A stretch of 64,000 nt of DNA from Leucothrix mucor DSM 2157 (GTDB taxonomy: Bacteria; Pseudomonadota; Gammaproteobacteria; Thiotrichales; Thiotrichaceae): positions 186,001-250,000 of the forward strand of contig NZ_ATTE01000001.1 of the NCBI RefSeq assembly GCF_000419525.1, read 5' to 3'. The translations under genes and the position numbers were made by a program. This document shows positions 25,063-33,712 of the stretch, one piece after another (position 1 is the first letter of the stretch; every line of letters starts with the position of its first letter). Below the pieces are notes generated by a model, which was given only the letters and a program-made list of their open reading frames with translations, was not told the origin of the DNA and did no database searches.

Positions 25063-26604
25063 TTAATACTCTTTATCCGGGAAAGCGTTTTTACGGCGAG
25101 CGATAAAGTCCAGTAGGGCTTCGTCAATCGCTGGGTCCATGGCCGGTGGCTCGTACTCCGCCAGCATGGTTTTGAATATTTTATTGGCGCGTTGAGCGGC
25201 ATCTAACTCGCCATCTTCCGACCACTGCTCGAAACTGTTGTTATCAGCAATATTGGAGCGGTAAAACGCGGTTTCGAAATTGGCTTGAGTGTGCGCTGCG
25301 CCAAGGAAATGATTGCCGGGGCCGACTTCGCGCAAAGCATCCATCGCCTGACCATTTTCACTCATATCGACGCCTTTAAGTAGCACCGACATCATATTGG
25401 CCTGATCAACATCCATAATGAATTTTTCATAGCTCATCACCAAGCCGCCTTCCAGCCAGCCTGCGGTATGCAGCATGAAGTTCACGCCTGCCAGTGCCGC
25501 TGTTTGCAGGGTATTCGCCGCTTCATAAGCTGCTTGCGCATCAGGTACTTTAGAGGCACATAAGCCACCACCACTGCGGAACGGGACGCCTAAACGACGC
25601 GCCAGTGCAGCGGCAACATACAGAATTAAACTTGGCTCTGGCGTACCAAAGGTTGGCGCACCGGATTGCATAGAAACGGCTGCAGCAAAGGTACCAAATA
25701 CCACTGGCGCACCCGGATTAACCAGCTGCACAAAGGCCATACCCGCTAAGGCTTCTGCCAGAATCTGCGTGGCAGTACCGGCTACTGTGACGGGTGACAT
25801 AGCACCGGCCAGAATAAAGGGCGAAATGACCGTTGCTTGATTATGACGCGCATATACCTTGGCAGCACCGAGCATGGTGTCATCAAAAGTCATTGGCGAG
25901 TTGGCATTAATCAGGCTGGCAGTGACAGCGTTGTTATCAACGAACTCATCACCAAACACGATTTTGCACATGTCGACCGTGTCTTGCGCGCGCTCTGGTG
26001 CAGTGACCGAGCCCATAAACGGCTTGTCGCTGTATTTGATATGACTGTAGATCATATCGAAGTGGCGCTTGTTAACCGGTAAATCAACCGGCTCACAGAT
26101 GGTGCCGCCGGAGTGATGCATACCCGGTGACATGTAGGCCAGTTTTACAAAATTACGGAAGTCTTCGATGGTGGCATAACGACGACCTTTATCCAGGTCG
26201 CGAACAAATGGCGAGCCATAAGCTGGAACTAGTACGGTGCGTTTGCCGCCGATAATGGTGGTGTTTTCAGGGTTGCGGGCGTGTTGGGTAAATTCTTTTG
26301 GCGCGCTGGCCTGAATAATGGCGCGGCACATGCCACGAGGGAAGCGGACGAGTTCGCCCTTAACATCAGCACCGGCATCTTTAAGGATTTGCAGGGCTTC
26401 AGGATCATCGCGGAACTCAATACCGATTTCTTCCAGTACGGTATCCGCATTGTATTCTATCTGTGCGAGTCCAGACTCATCCAGCACTTCATAATAAGGA
26501 ATGTTACGCTCGATGTAAGCTGACCGATGGGTCTGGGAAATCTTGCGCGCTGCGCGCTTTCCACTACGACCGCCACCGCCGCCTCTGGTTCGTCTTTCAC
26601 TCAT
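25063..26604 (-). CDS. MttB-family (trimethylamine/glycine betaine type) corrinoid methyltransferase, no pyrrolysine
   Basis: About 513 residues of the trimethylamine methyltransferase MttB family. The TIM-barrel core has GTICEPVDLPVNKRH, FGTFAAAVSMQSGAPTFGTP and LGVPFRSGGGLC. The reading frame has no in-frame amber codon, so this is a non-pyrrolysine homologue like the glycine-betaine, proline-betaine, carnitine and butyrobetaine enzymes. The N-terminal extension MSERRTRGGGGGRSGKRAAR is basic and glycine-rich. ATG at 26604 with GTGGAG is preferred to one at 26625. It heads the operon. The methylated substrate is unknown; glycine betaine fits the neighbours best. Confidence 0.92.
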   Translation of the reverse strand: MSERRTRGGGGGRSGKRAARKISQTHRSAYIERNIPYYEVLDESGLAQIEYNADTVLEEIGIEFRDDPEALQILKDAGADVKGELVRFPRGMCRAIIQASAPKEFTQHARNPENTTIIGGKRTVLVPAYGSPFVRDLDKGRRYATIEDFRNFVKLAYMSPGMHHSGGTICEPVDLPVNKRHFDMIYSHIKYSDKPFMGSVTAPERAQDTVDMCKIVFGDEFVDNNAVTASLINANSPMTFDDTMLGAAKVYARHNQATVISPFILAGAMSPVTVAGTATQILAEALAGMAFVQLVNPGAPVVFGTFAAAVSMQSGAPTFGTPEPSLILYVAAALARRLGVPFRSGGGLCASKVPDAQAAYEAANTLQTAALAGVNFMLHTAGWLEGGLVMSYEKFIMDVDQANMMSVLLKGVDMSENGQAMDALREVGPGNHFLGAAHTQANFETAFYRSNIADNNSFEQWSEDGELDAAQRANKIFKTMLAEYEPPAMDPAIDEALLDFIARRKNAFPDKEY

Positions 26605-26790
26605 GCAGTTAGCTCCACAATCCATAAGGTTTTAAATTTCCACCAATTTGATTTTGCAGCGTTGTGCCAGATCTGAGCAAGCAAAAAAAACAATATCTGA
26701 GTATAAATTTTGGCGTGTGCTGAGCAGACAAGCGAGGAGTTGTGCGGGGCGAGTGGTTGGAGCTGTTATTTTTGATGTATCTGGCACCAA

Positions 26791-26822
26791 AGGAGGGTGT
26801 TGGTTGGACCCAACACCCTCCT
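26791..26822 (-). terminator. Rho-independent terminator after the dimethylglycine-dehydrogenase-like gene
   Basis: AGGAGGGTGTTGG (26791-26803) and CCAACACCCTCCT (26810-26822) form a perfect 13-bp stem with a six-base loop. It lies 28 bases past the flavoprotein stop on the minus strand and is followed by TTTGG. It separates that gene from the MttB operon. Confidence 0.75.
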
Positions 26823-26850
26823 GTTAAACGTCGATTAATCGATGATTAGA

Positions 26851-29418
26851 TTAAGAACGTGGTTTGATGTTTTCAGGGTCGTACAGCGGGCCGTAACCAA
26901 CTGCATCTAACGTGACTTTATAGATCTCACCCTGATATTCCATATCCAATACGCGACCAACCTGGCAATATTCATAAGGCAGGAATGCCAGTGCAATATT
27001 TTTTCCAATGCTTGGGCCAAAGGCGATACTGGTGGTGTATGAGCGACGACCTTTAGCGTCGATCAGTGTTTCGCCCGTTTCAGGGTCCAAAATCGGGCAA
27101 GCGCCAAATGGGAAGCGTGCAACGCCATGCGAGTCGACATTATCATTCACGGTCAGCGTACAGAGGTAGGCAGGCTGGTGCTCACGCTCACGAATCTTCA
27201 GGTAGGCTTCTTTACCAATAAAGTCAGCGGCTTTAACCACTTTACGTGCTAAGTCGACTTCTAACAGGTTGTACTCAGTCAGTAAGTCAGCGTTTTGTAG
27301 GCGTAAGCTCTTTTCCAAACGACGACTGTTGGCGTAAGTTTCAACACCCACTGGCAACACGCCTTCTGCAAACAAAGCATCCCAAACGGCTAAGCCATCT
27401 TCCAGTTTGAAGTGCAGCTCCCAGCCTTGCTCACCGACATACGAGATGCGGAAAGCGGTGACTTTTTTGCCTGCGATTTCCAGCGTACGAAGCCCCGCAA
27501 ATGGGAAGTTCTCATTGCTGATATCGTCTGGGTTGGCGATCAATTTAGACAGGGTGGTGCGCGCATTCGGTCCCCAAAGGCCTAAGCAACCAAACTCGGT
27601 TGATAAATCCTCGACCAGTACTTGATCATAGCCGTAGTCTTCGGCATTGCGCTTCATCCAAACGAAGTCACGGTTACCCGCATCACCACCATCAATCACG
27701 CGGAAGTGGTTTTCACCTAAACGCAGTACGGTTAAATCGGCACGGACACCGGCGACTTTATCTAGGAAGTGCGTGTAAACCCCTTTGCCAATCGGCGTAT
27801 CGCCAGCCACTTTGGCTACGCAAAGGAATTCCATTAGATCAGCTGCTCCTTCGCCGCTCACGTCATAGATCGCAAAGTGGCTGAGGTTGACCATGCCCAC
27901 ATTCTCAGACATTTCCAAATGCTCAGCATTGGAGACGCGCCAGAAGTGACGGTTTTCCCATTCGTTTTCACGAACCGGGACTTTATCACCCCATTTTTCT
28001 AAGAGGTGCTCATTGGCGGCATAGCCGTGTGCACGCTCCCAACCAGCAGCTTCCATAAAGTAACCGCCCAGCTCTTTTTCACGCTCCCAGAATGGGCTCT
28101 TGTAGTGATCACGCGCCGCGGTGTATGGCTCGCGGTTATGCACTGGCGGGTTGTAGATTTTGAAAGCCGATTCATAGCAACGGTCGGCGATGTATTGCTC
28201 TTCACATTGGAATGGGTAATAGCGTGCCACGTCGATACGCGCGTGGTCGATATGGGTGTAACCGTCAGTCATCCAGTCAGCCAGAATTTTACCGGTACCT
28301 GGTCCATCTTTGACCCAAACGGATTCGGCATACCACAGGCCACGCACATTGGCAGACTCACCAATGGATGGGCCACCATCGGCAGTCACTTGTAATAGGC
28401 CGTTGAATGAGTATTTCTCATCGTAGCCCAGCTCGCCCAAAATCGGCGTCAGCTCAATGGCTCGCTCTAATGGCTCCATCACTTCTTCGATATCTAAATC
28501 GCGCTGTGAAGGAGACAGGCGGGCTTCCTGCTTTTCTAAAATGTCGCGAGGGTGGCACATACGAGGCGCTTTTTCTTCGTAGTAGCCCCACTCAATCTGG
28601 CCACCTTCAGCGGTTTTTGGGTCTCCGGTATCACGCAAGTAAGCGGAGTTACCTTGGTCGCGTAGCAGTGGATAACCGATGTCTTTGCCCGTGCCTGCAA
28701 ACTCTTCAAAAGGCTTGAAGAAGGTTAGTGGGTGATCAACCGGCATGATGGGTAAATCTTCACCCGCCATTTCAGCGATCAAACGGCCCCAAAGGCCAGC
28801 ACAGACAACCACGTAATCGGCTTCGATATAACCGCGTTCGGTTTCAACGCCTTTAATGCGACCGTCTTCGATTTTCAGGCCAGTACAGGAGGTGTTAGCA
28901 AAGGCTTGTAGCTTGCCGGTTTCAACGCCCATTTCGACCAATTCGCCCGCAACGGTTTGAGAGCGAGGGACAACCAAACCTGCATCCGGGTCCCATAAGG
29001 CACCTTGAATCATATCTTCTTCAAGTAGTGGGAATTTTGCTTTGGCTTCGGCAGTTGAGATCATTTCAACGCGGTTGCCTAAGGCTTTACCAGACGTCAC
29101 TCGGCGCTTGAGTTCAAGCATGCGCTCATCATCGCCAACACGAGCGACTTCAAGGCCTCCGACACGGGCATAGTGGCCCATCTTGTCAAAGAAGTCGATG
29201 CTGTATTGGGTGGTGAACATGGTCATTTGATCGTGCATCGTGTTGTAAACGAAATCAGATGCATGTGCGGTCGAACCGATATCAGTAGGGATCGCGGACT
29301 TATCAATGCCGACGATATCATCCCAGCCACGCTCGATAAGATGGTGTGCAACGGATGACCCGACAATACCACCCAAACCGATGATGACTACTTTTGCTTT
29401 AGCAGGGAACTTTGCCAT
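26851..29418 (-). CDS. Dimethylglycine/sarcosine dehydrogenase-like FAD flavoprotein with folate-binding GcvT domain
   Basis: An 855-residue two-domain enzyme. The N-terminal half is a DAO-type FAD domain with VVIIGLGGIVGSSVAHHLIERG and DIGSTAHASDFV, whose His is the candidate for covalent flavin attachment in dimethylglycine dehydrogenases. The C-terminal half is a GcvT/folate-binding domain (about residues 430-850) with YVGEQGWELHF. The family oxidatively demethylates dimethylglycine or sarcosine and passes the carbon to folate. It is the only gene on its transcript, with its own promoter and terminator, and lies upstream of the MttB operon. Exact substrate is inferred from context. Confidence 0.87.
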   Translation of the reverse strand: MAKFPAKAKVVIIGLGGIVGSSVAHHLIERGWDDIVGIDKSAIPTDIGSTAHASDFVYNTMHDQMTMFTTQYSIDFFDKMGHYARVGGLEVARVGDDERMLELKRRVTSGKALGNRVEMISTAEAKAKFPLLEEDMIQGALWDPDAGLVVPRSQTVAGELVEMGVETGKLQAFANTSCTGLKIEDGRIKGVETERGYIEADYVVVCAGLWGRLIAEMAGEDLPIMPVDHPLTFFKPFEEFAGTGKDIGYPLLRDQGNSAYLRDTGDPKTAEGGQIEWGYYEEKAPRMCHPRDILEKQEARLSPSQRDLDIEEVMEPLERAIELTPILGELGYDEKYSFNGLLQVTADGGPSIGESANVRGLWYAESVWVKDGPGTGKILADWMTDGYTHIDHARIDVARYYPFQCEEQYIADRCYESAFKIYNPPVHNREPYTAARDHYKSPFWEREKELGGYFMEAAGWERAHGYAANEHLLEKWGDKVPVRENEWENRHFWRVSNAEHLEMSENVGMVNLSHFAIYDVSGEGAADLMEFLCVAKVAGDTPIGKGVYTHFLDKVAGVRADLTVLRLGENHFRVIDGGDAGNRDFVWMKRNAEDYGYDQVLVEDLSTEFGCLGLWGPNARTTLSKLIANPDDISNENFPFAGLRTLEIAGKKVTAFRISYVGEQGWELHFKLEDGLAVWDALFAEGVLPVGVETYANSRRLEKSLRLQNADLLTEYNLLEVDLARKVVKAADFIGKEAYLKIREREHQPAYLCTLTVNDNVDSHGVARFPFGACPILDPETGETLIDAKGRRSYTTSIAFGPSIGKNIALAFLPYEYCQVGRVLDMEYQGEIYKVTLDAVGYGPLYDPENIKPRS

Positions 29419-29466
29419 TTTAAACTTAACTCCAGACCGAACATTTCAAGGGGAACATGCGAACCG

Positions 29467-29495
29467 AATTTATCGGCGAGGTGATTTTTGGTCAA
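29467..29495 (-). promoter_or_regulatory. Likely sigma-70 promoter of the flavoprotein gene
   Basis: Read on the minus strand, TTGACC (29490-29495), a 17-base spacer and TAAATT (29467-29472) lie about 50 bases before the start at 29418. Confidence 0.6.
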
Positions 29496-29532
29496 ACAAA
29501 AAAAACGTAGGCTGCAGCTAAGTTTTGCCACA

Positions 29533-29567
29533 CCTGCCGATAACGTCCATTTTGGCGCATCGGCAGG
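29533..29567. terminator. Hairpin after alr
   Basis: CCTGCCGAT (29533-29541) and ATCGGCAGG (29559-29567) pair exactly around 17 bases, 21 bases past the alr stop on the minus strand. No T-run follows directly. Confidence 0.45.
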
Positions 29568-29587
29568 GCCTATAAAGTGCAGCTAGA

Positions 29588-30673
29588 TTATTGATTAATA
29601 TAGCGTAAGGGCACACGGCGGGTAATGCTGGTGAACAGCGTGTAGGAAATGGTGCGGCTATGCGTTGCCACAAGATTGACATCCACTTCCTTACCCCATA
29701 ATTCTACAGGGTCACCTTCTTTAGCATCCGGCAAATCAGTGAGGTCAACGGTGAGCATATCCATGGATACGCGCCCGATAATTCGGCTGGGTTTGCCGTT
29801 GACCGAGACTGGTGTGCCATCCTGAGCATGGCGTGAATAACCATCGGCATAACCGATTGCCACAACACCGACGCGGGTAGGGCGATCACAAATAAAGTTC
29901 TCGCCATAGCCAATGGGCTCGCCAGCAGCTAGCTCTCTTACCGAGAAAATCTCAGAGCGTAGCGACATGGCCGGTTTGAGTAAGGCATGGCTTGGATCAT
30001 CCGGTGCCATCAGGGGCGATGCGCCATACAGCATAATACCGGGGCGCACATAAGCTTGATTGGCTGCAGCGGGCCAGGCCAGTGTGCCGGCTGAGTTAGC
30101 CAAGCTACAGTTTAAGCCTAAGCTGTTATTCACCTGACTGATGCGTTCTAACTGGCGTTCGGTGGTTGGCTGGTCGGGTTCATCGGCGCGCGAGAAGTGG
30201 CTCATTAGCGTGACTTGTCCGACATGCGGGCAAGCGGCTAAGCGGGCATACACCGCAGGATAGTCTGCCGGTGAAAAACCTAAGCGGTGCATGCCGCTAT
30301 CCATTTTCAGGAAGATATGCACCTTTTTGCTGAGTTTAGCCTCCAGCAACCAGCCTAATTGACGCTCGGTTGCGACGGCCATGTAAAGGTCGTGTTGATC
30401 GACTTGTTGTAACTCATCCGGTTCAAAAATCCCTTCTAATAATAAGACGGGATTAGTGATTCCAGAGTCGCGTAACTCCATCGCTTCCTCAAGACAGGCG
30501 ACACCATAAGCGTCGGCTTCCGGGCTGAGGGCTTTGGCAACGGCGACGGCACCGTGGCCGTAAGCATTGGCTTTGATAATGGCGATCGCTTTGGCAGACG
30601 GCGCCAATACTTTCGATTGGCGATAATTATGCCGAATGGCATCGAGGTCAATAATGGCGTGTGCTGGTCTCAT
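29588..30673 (-). CDS. alr: Alanine racemase
   Basis: A 361-residue PLP enzyme giving D-alanine for peptidoglycan. The PLP lysine is in AIIKANAYGHGA near residue 34, and the second catalytic Tyr region is GYGENF and GYADGYSRH. Length matches the family. It follows ridA by 19 bases on the same strand, and RidA removes reactive enamine by-products of PLP enzymes, so the pairing makes biochemical sense. Confidence 0.96.
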   Translation of the reverse strand: MRPAHAIIDLDAIRHNYRQSKVLAPSAKAIAIIKANAYGHGAVAVAKALSPEADAYGVACLEEAMELRDSGITNPVLLLEGIFEPDELQQVDQHDLYMAVATERQLGWLLEAKLSKKVHIFLKMDSGMHRLGFSPADYPAVYARLAACPHVGQVTLMSHFSRADEPDQPTTERQLERISQVNNSLGLNCSLANSAGTLAWPAAANQAYVRPGIMLYGASPLMAPDDPSHALLKPAMSLRSEIFSVRELAAGEPIGYGENFICDRPTRVGVVAIGYADGYSRHAQDGTPVSVNGKPSRIIGRVSMDMLTVDLTDLPDAKEGDPVELWGKEVDVNLVATHSRTISYTLFTSITRRVPLRYINQ

Positions 30674-30692
30674 AAGCTAAATAGGTTGCTAA

Positions 30693-31076
30693 CTAGACAA
30701 CCATCACTCCCTCAACCTCGACTTGTACGCCTAGTGGCAGTGCCGCAACGCCAATCGCTGCACGGGCCGGGAATGGGGCTTCAAAGTAACGCACCATCAC
30801 TTCGTTAACCATCGCGAAGTTATTAAGGTCAGTCAGGTAAATATTCAGCTTTACGATGTCTTTTACTGAACCGCCAGCCGCTTCTGTAACGGCTTTAATA
30901 TTGCGAAACACCTGATCGGCTTGCTCTGCAAAGTCGGTGGTTTCTACTTTCATCGTCTCAGGGTTTAACGGAATCTGGCCAGACAGGTAAGTGGTGTTAC
31001 CGACCGTGACAGCTTGTGAGTAGGGGCCGATTGCTGATGGAGCGTTTTCCGTTGAAACAATGGTTCTTTCAGTCAT
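30693..31076 (-). CDS. ridA: RidA family enamine/imine deaminase
   Basis: A 127-residue RidA/YjgF protein. It hydrolyses reactive enamine and imine intermediates to keto acids. Key segments are NAPSAIGPYSQA, GQIPLNPETM and PFPARAAIGVAALP, whose Arg binds the carboxylate in active RidA. It lies between the MFS gene and alr on the same strand. Confidence 0.95.
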   Translation of the reverse strand: MTERTIVSTENAPSAIGPYSQAVTVGNTTYLSGQIPLNPETMKVETTDFAEQADQVFRNIKAVTEAAGGSVKDIVKLNIYLTDLNNFAMVNEVMVRYFEAPFPARAAIGVAALPLGVQVEVEGVMVV

Positions 31077-31165
31077 GACAACTTCCTGCGTAAGGGTTAA
31101 TGAATGCTTCGAGCATAATACAGGCGTTTCCGCAAAAGCAATGGGGTCACGCCTTGATTATGGGG

Positions 31166-32482
31166 TCAGTGTTTATCATCTGGTTGGGCCAGCTCAATGG
31201 CCAATTCTTCAAAGCTCGCCTGAATATCTTCGCGATCTTCTGAGGCAGCTTCTTCAATGACGTCCATTTCAATATCTGAATTTAGGGAGGCACTTAGCGG
31301 GGTAGAGGCCATGACTACGAAATCGCCACGTTCCTCTTCGGTGTGGTCTGCACGGCGAGTTGAGCGCCAGAGCGTAAAGGTCACCACCGTCCCCATCATT
31401 ACCGCAATGGTACTGTAAAATGCGGAGGGTCCGAATATATCCATCGCAAAGGCCGCAATGGGTGAGCCCATGGTCGCACCAATTGCATTTACTAATACTA
31501 AGGTGCCACTGGCCGCGACCATTTGAATTGGCGATAGGTAGTCATTCACATGCGCGCCACACAAAGCATACAGGGGCATAATCATGCCGCCAATAAACAG
31601 TGCCATCACAAAGAACATCACACCTTGGTCTGGATTCGCGGCGGCATAAAGCGCTAACGCACCACCGATTGCGCAGGTGGTTAAAATAACGCTACGACGA
31701 CCATAGCGGTCCGATAGCCAACCTAGTGGGTACTGACTTAAGAAGCCGCCGATAATTATCGAGCTCATAAATAGCGCGACATCTTTAACTGAGAAACCGA
31801 GGTTGGTGGTATACACCGCACCCATTCCAAAGAAGGCCCCCATGCACACACCGGAGGCAAACATTCCAAATACGCCAAGTGGTGAGATTTTATAGAGCTG
31901 AAAAATACTCACAGACTCAGCCGAGGTGAGCGTCGGGCCGCTATTGGCCGAAACCAGAATCGGCACTACCGCCAAGCTGATCATTAAAGATGACAGAATA
32001 AATAGCTCAATCTGCTCAGGTGAGGCTAGGTTTAGTAGGAACTGGCCGCCGGCCATGCCACCTAGCGAAATGATCATATAAATACTGAGCATTTGGCCGC
32101 GCGAATCGTTGTCGGCGGCATCGTTTAGCCAGCTTTCGGTCACGATGTATAAACCGGCGTAGGAAAATCCGGTGACTAAGCGCATTGCCCACCACAAAAA
32201 CGGATCAACCCAGACGCCATGAATCAAAATAGAAGTGGACGCCAGTGAGGCCAGTGCGCCAAATACACGCACATGGCCGACTTTGGCAATTAGGCGAGGA
32301 ACGGCATAACAACCCGCGATTAAACCGATGAAATAACCCGACATCACCAATCCAGTGATGCTGGTATCAAAGCCCTCGATGGTGGCGCGGATGCCGAGCA
32401 ATGTGCCTTGAAGGCCATTGCCCAACATGATCAATCCCATGCCTAGAAACAGTGCCCAGGTATTTATTAGTGTTTTGCGCAC
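31166..32482 (-). CDS. MFS transporter, YcaD-like
   Basis: A 438-residue transporter with about 12 membrane helices and a hydrophilic, acidic C-terminal tail (residues about 385-438). The family motif between helices 2 and 3 is represented by PRLIAKVGHVRVFG, and the one after helix 8 by GWLSDRYGRRSVIL. Similar proteins are annotated as YcaD-type or CynX/NimT-type exporters; the substrate cannot be read. It starts 25 bases after the App1-like gene stop, and may be co-transcribed with it. Confidence 0.82.
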   Translation of the reverse strand: MRKTLINTWALFLGMGLIMLGNGLQGTLLGIRATIEGFDTSITGLVMSGYFIGLIAGCYAVPRLIAKVGHVRVFGALASLASTSILIHGVWVDPFLWWAMRLVTGFSYAGLYIVTESWLNDAADNDSRGQMLSIYMIISLGGMAGGQFLLNLASPEQIELFILSSLMISLAVVPILVSANSGPTLTSAESVSIFQLYKISPLGVFGMFASGVCMGAFFGMGAVYTTNLGFSVKDVALFMSSIIIGGFLSQYPLGWLSDRYGRRSVILTTCAIGGALALYAAANPDQGVMFFVMALFIGGMIMPLYALCGAHVNDYLSPIQMVAASGTLVLVNAIGATMGSPIAAFAMDIFGPSAFYSTIAVMMGTVVTFTLWRSTRRADHTEEERGDFVVMASTPLSASLNSDIEMDVIEEAASEDREDIQASFEELAIELAQPDDKH

Positions 32483-32507
32483 GTGCTTCTCCTAGCGTTA
32501 GTGTCGC

Positions 32508-33605
32508 TCAGGATTCTAAAGCGGGCTCGGGTGATAAATCCACCAACGAATGTGATGGCTCAGAGAAAACTTTCCACTTATCCGCCGGCACTTCTTTGAA
32601 CACTTCTGTAAAGCGCGAGTGATGCAAGTTCGAATCATCGACCGCCCGAATCAGGATCTGTTTGATATTGTGGGGGAATTCGCGATAAATGCGCGCATAC
32701 ACTTCAGGATCTTTTTCACTGCTGTCTCCAATCAAAATGAATTGATGCTCCGGATAACGATGGATAATATTCATCGCCTTGGTGGTTTTATACACCTCGG
32801 ATGACAGGAAAAACTTGATAAAGCTGCGATCGGTCGGGTTGAAATTGCGCAGATGCATCGCGCCTTTCGGGTAATGCGTGTCGATAAATGGCTGTAGCAG
32901 CGGATACATTTGCCAAGGTGAAGAGGACAAATAATGGAAATACGCCCCTTCATTTTCTAGCCACTGATAAAACGCTGGCATGCCTTTGGTGGCGGTGTAT
33001 TCGTGAAAGAATATATTCTGGACCAGTTTCTTTTTATCCGACACATTGCTGGTTTTGATGGTGTCATCAATGTCGGAAATTACCGATAAGCCTTTGCGTG
33101 GAATCATCTGTGCTTCGGCGCTGAATACGCGGTTATCGCCATCGGGGGCTTGTACTGGCAAGGTTAGCCATTCGCCCGCGGCGACTTCACCTTTGAACGG
33201 GACTTCATATTGAGTGTGGCCGTTTAGACCGGTGCGCGGTGAGGTCAATAGCTCATCGCCCAGTCGCAAATTAACGCGCTTGTTACTTTCATTATCCAGC
33301 AAAAACCATTTGATACGTTCCTGGAATATCGGCAGCTTGGCTTGCTGCTCGGTGACATCCATAAACTCCAGCAACTCAGATACGGCTTTGACATTCAGCA
33401 AACGAATCAGGCTATTGGTGTCCAGCTCAAAAAACCAAGCGTGTACCGGCACTTCCCAGCTGCCATCTTCGTTCTGCGTGGCGCTGGTGGGAAAGAAGAT
33501 CAGCTCTTCATCCAATTTTAGCGGCGAGCCGTGGCTCAGCCAGAGTGGCGCAAGGAAGACCCAATATTTTAGGCGCGTTAATTTTTCCGTCAGGGTTGAG
33601 CTCAT
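32508..33605 (-). CDS. App1-like phosphatidate phosphatase (DUF2183)
   Basis: A 365-residue protein of the App1/DUF2183 family. The HAD-type motif SDIDDTIKTSN (about residue 195) and a later GDSSEKDPEVYARI match the catalytic domain. App1 of yeast is a Mg-dependent phosphatidate phosphatase; bacterial function is not established. A beta-rich N-terminal domain precedes it. No signal peptide is clear, though residues 13-26 are hydrophobic. It is followed by the MFS gene. Confidence 0.85.
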   Translation of the reverse strand: MSSTLTEKLTRLKYWVFLAPLWLSHGSPLKLDEELIFFPTSATQNEDGSWEVPVHAWFFELDTNSLIRLLNVKAVSELLEFMDVTEQQAKLPIFQERIKWFLLDNESNKRVNLRLGDELLTSPRTGLNGHTQYEVPFKGEVAAGEWLTLPVQAPDGDNRVFSAEAQMIPRKGLSVISDIDDTIKTSNVSDKKKLVQNIFFHEYTATKGMPAFYQWLENEGAYFHYLSSSPWQMYPLLQPFIDTHYPKGAMHLRNFNPTDRSFIKFFLSSEVYKTTKAMNIIHRYPEHQFILIGDSSEKDPEVYARIYREFPHNIKQILIRAVDDSNLHHSRFTEVFKEVPADKWKVFSEPSHSLVDLSPEPALES

Positions 33606-33671
33606 GTTCGTCTCTCACAAAAGGGTTAAGACTGCGTAGCCATTAAGAATGTATTAGCGCCTATCTTCGCA

Positions 33672-33703
33672 CAGTGGCTGCGCCATCGAAAGCGCAGCCA
33701 CTG
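33672..33703 (-). terminator. Hairpin terminator after avtA
   Basis: CAGTGGCTGCGC (33672-33683) and GCGCAGCCACTG (33692-33703) form a perfect 12-bp GC-rich stem with an eight-base loop, ten bases after the avtA stop on the minus strand. A T-run is lacking. Confidence 0.65.
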
Positions 33704-33712
33704 GCGTAGGGT

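Noticed and set aside
25063-26604. In-frame UAG pyrrolysine codon in the MttB-family gene
   Set aside because: The frame is open through the full length with no internal stop, so pyrrolysine is not used here.
26605-26850. Cobalamin riboswitch before the MttB operon
   Set aside because: I looked for the B12-box GCCACTG and the usual paired elements on the minus strand and did not find them in the 246-base gap.
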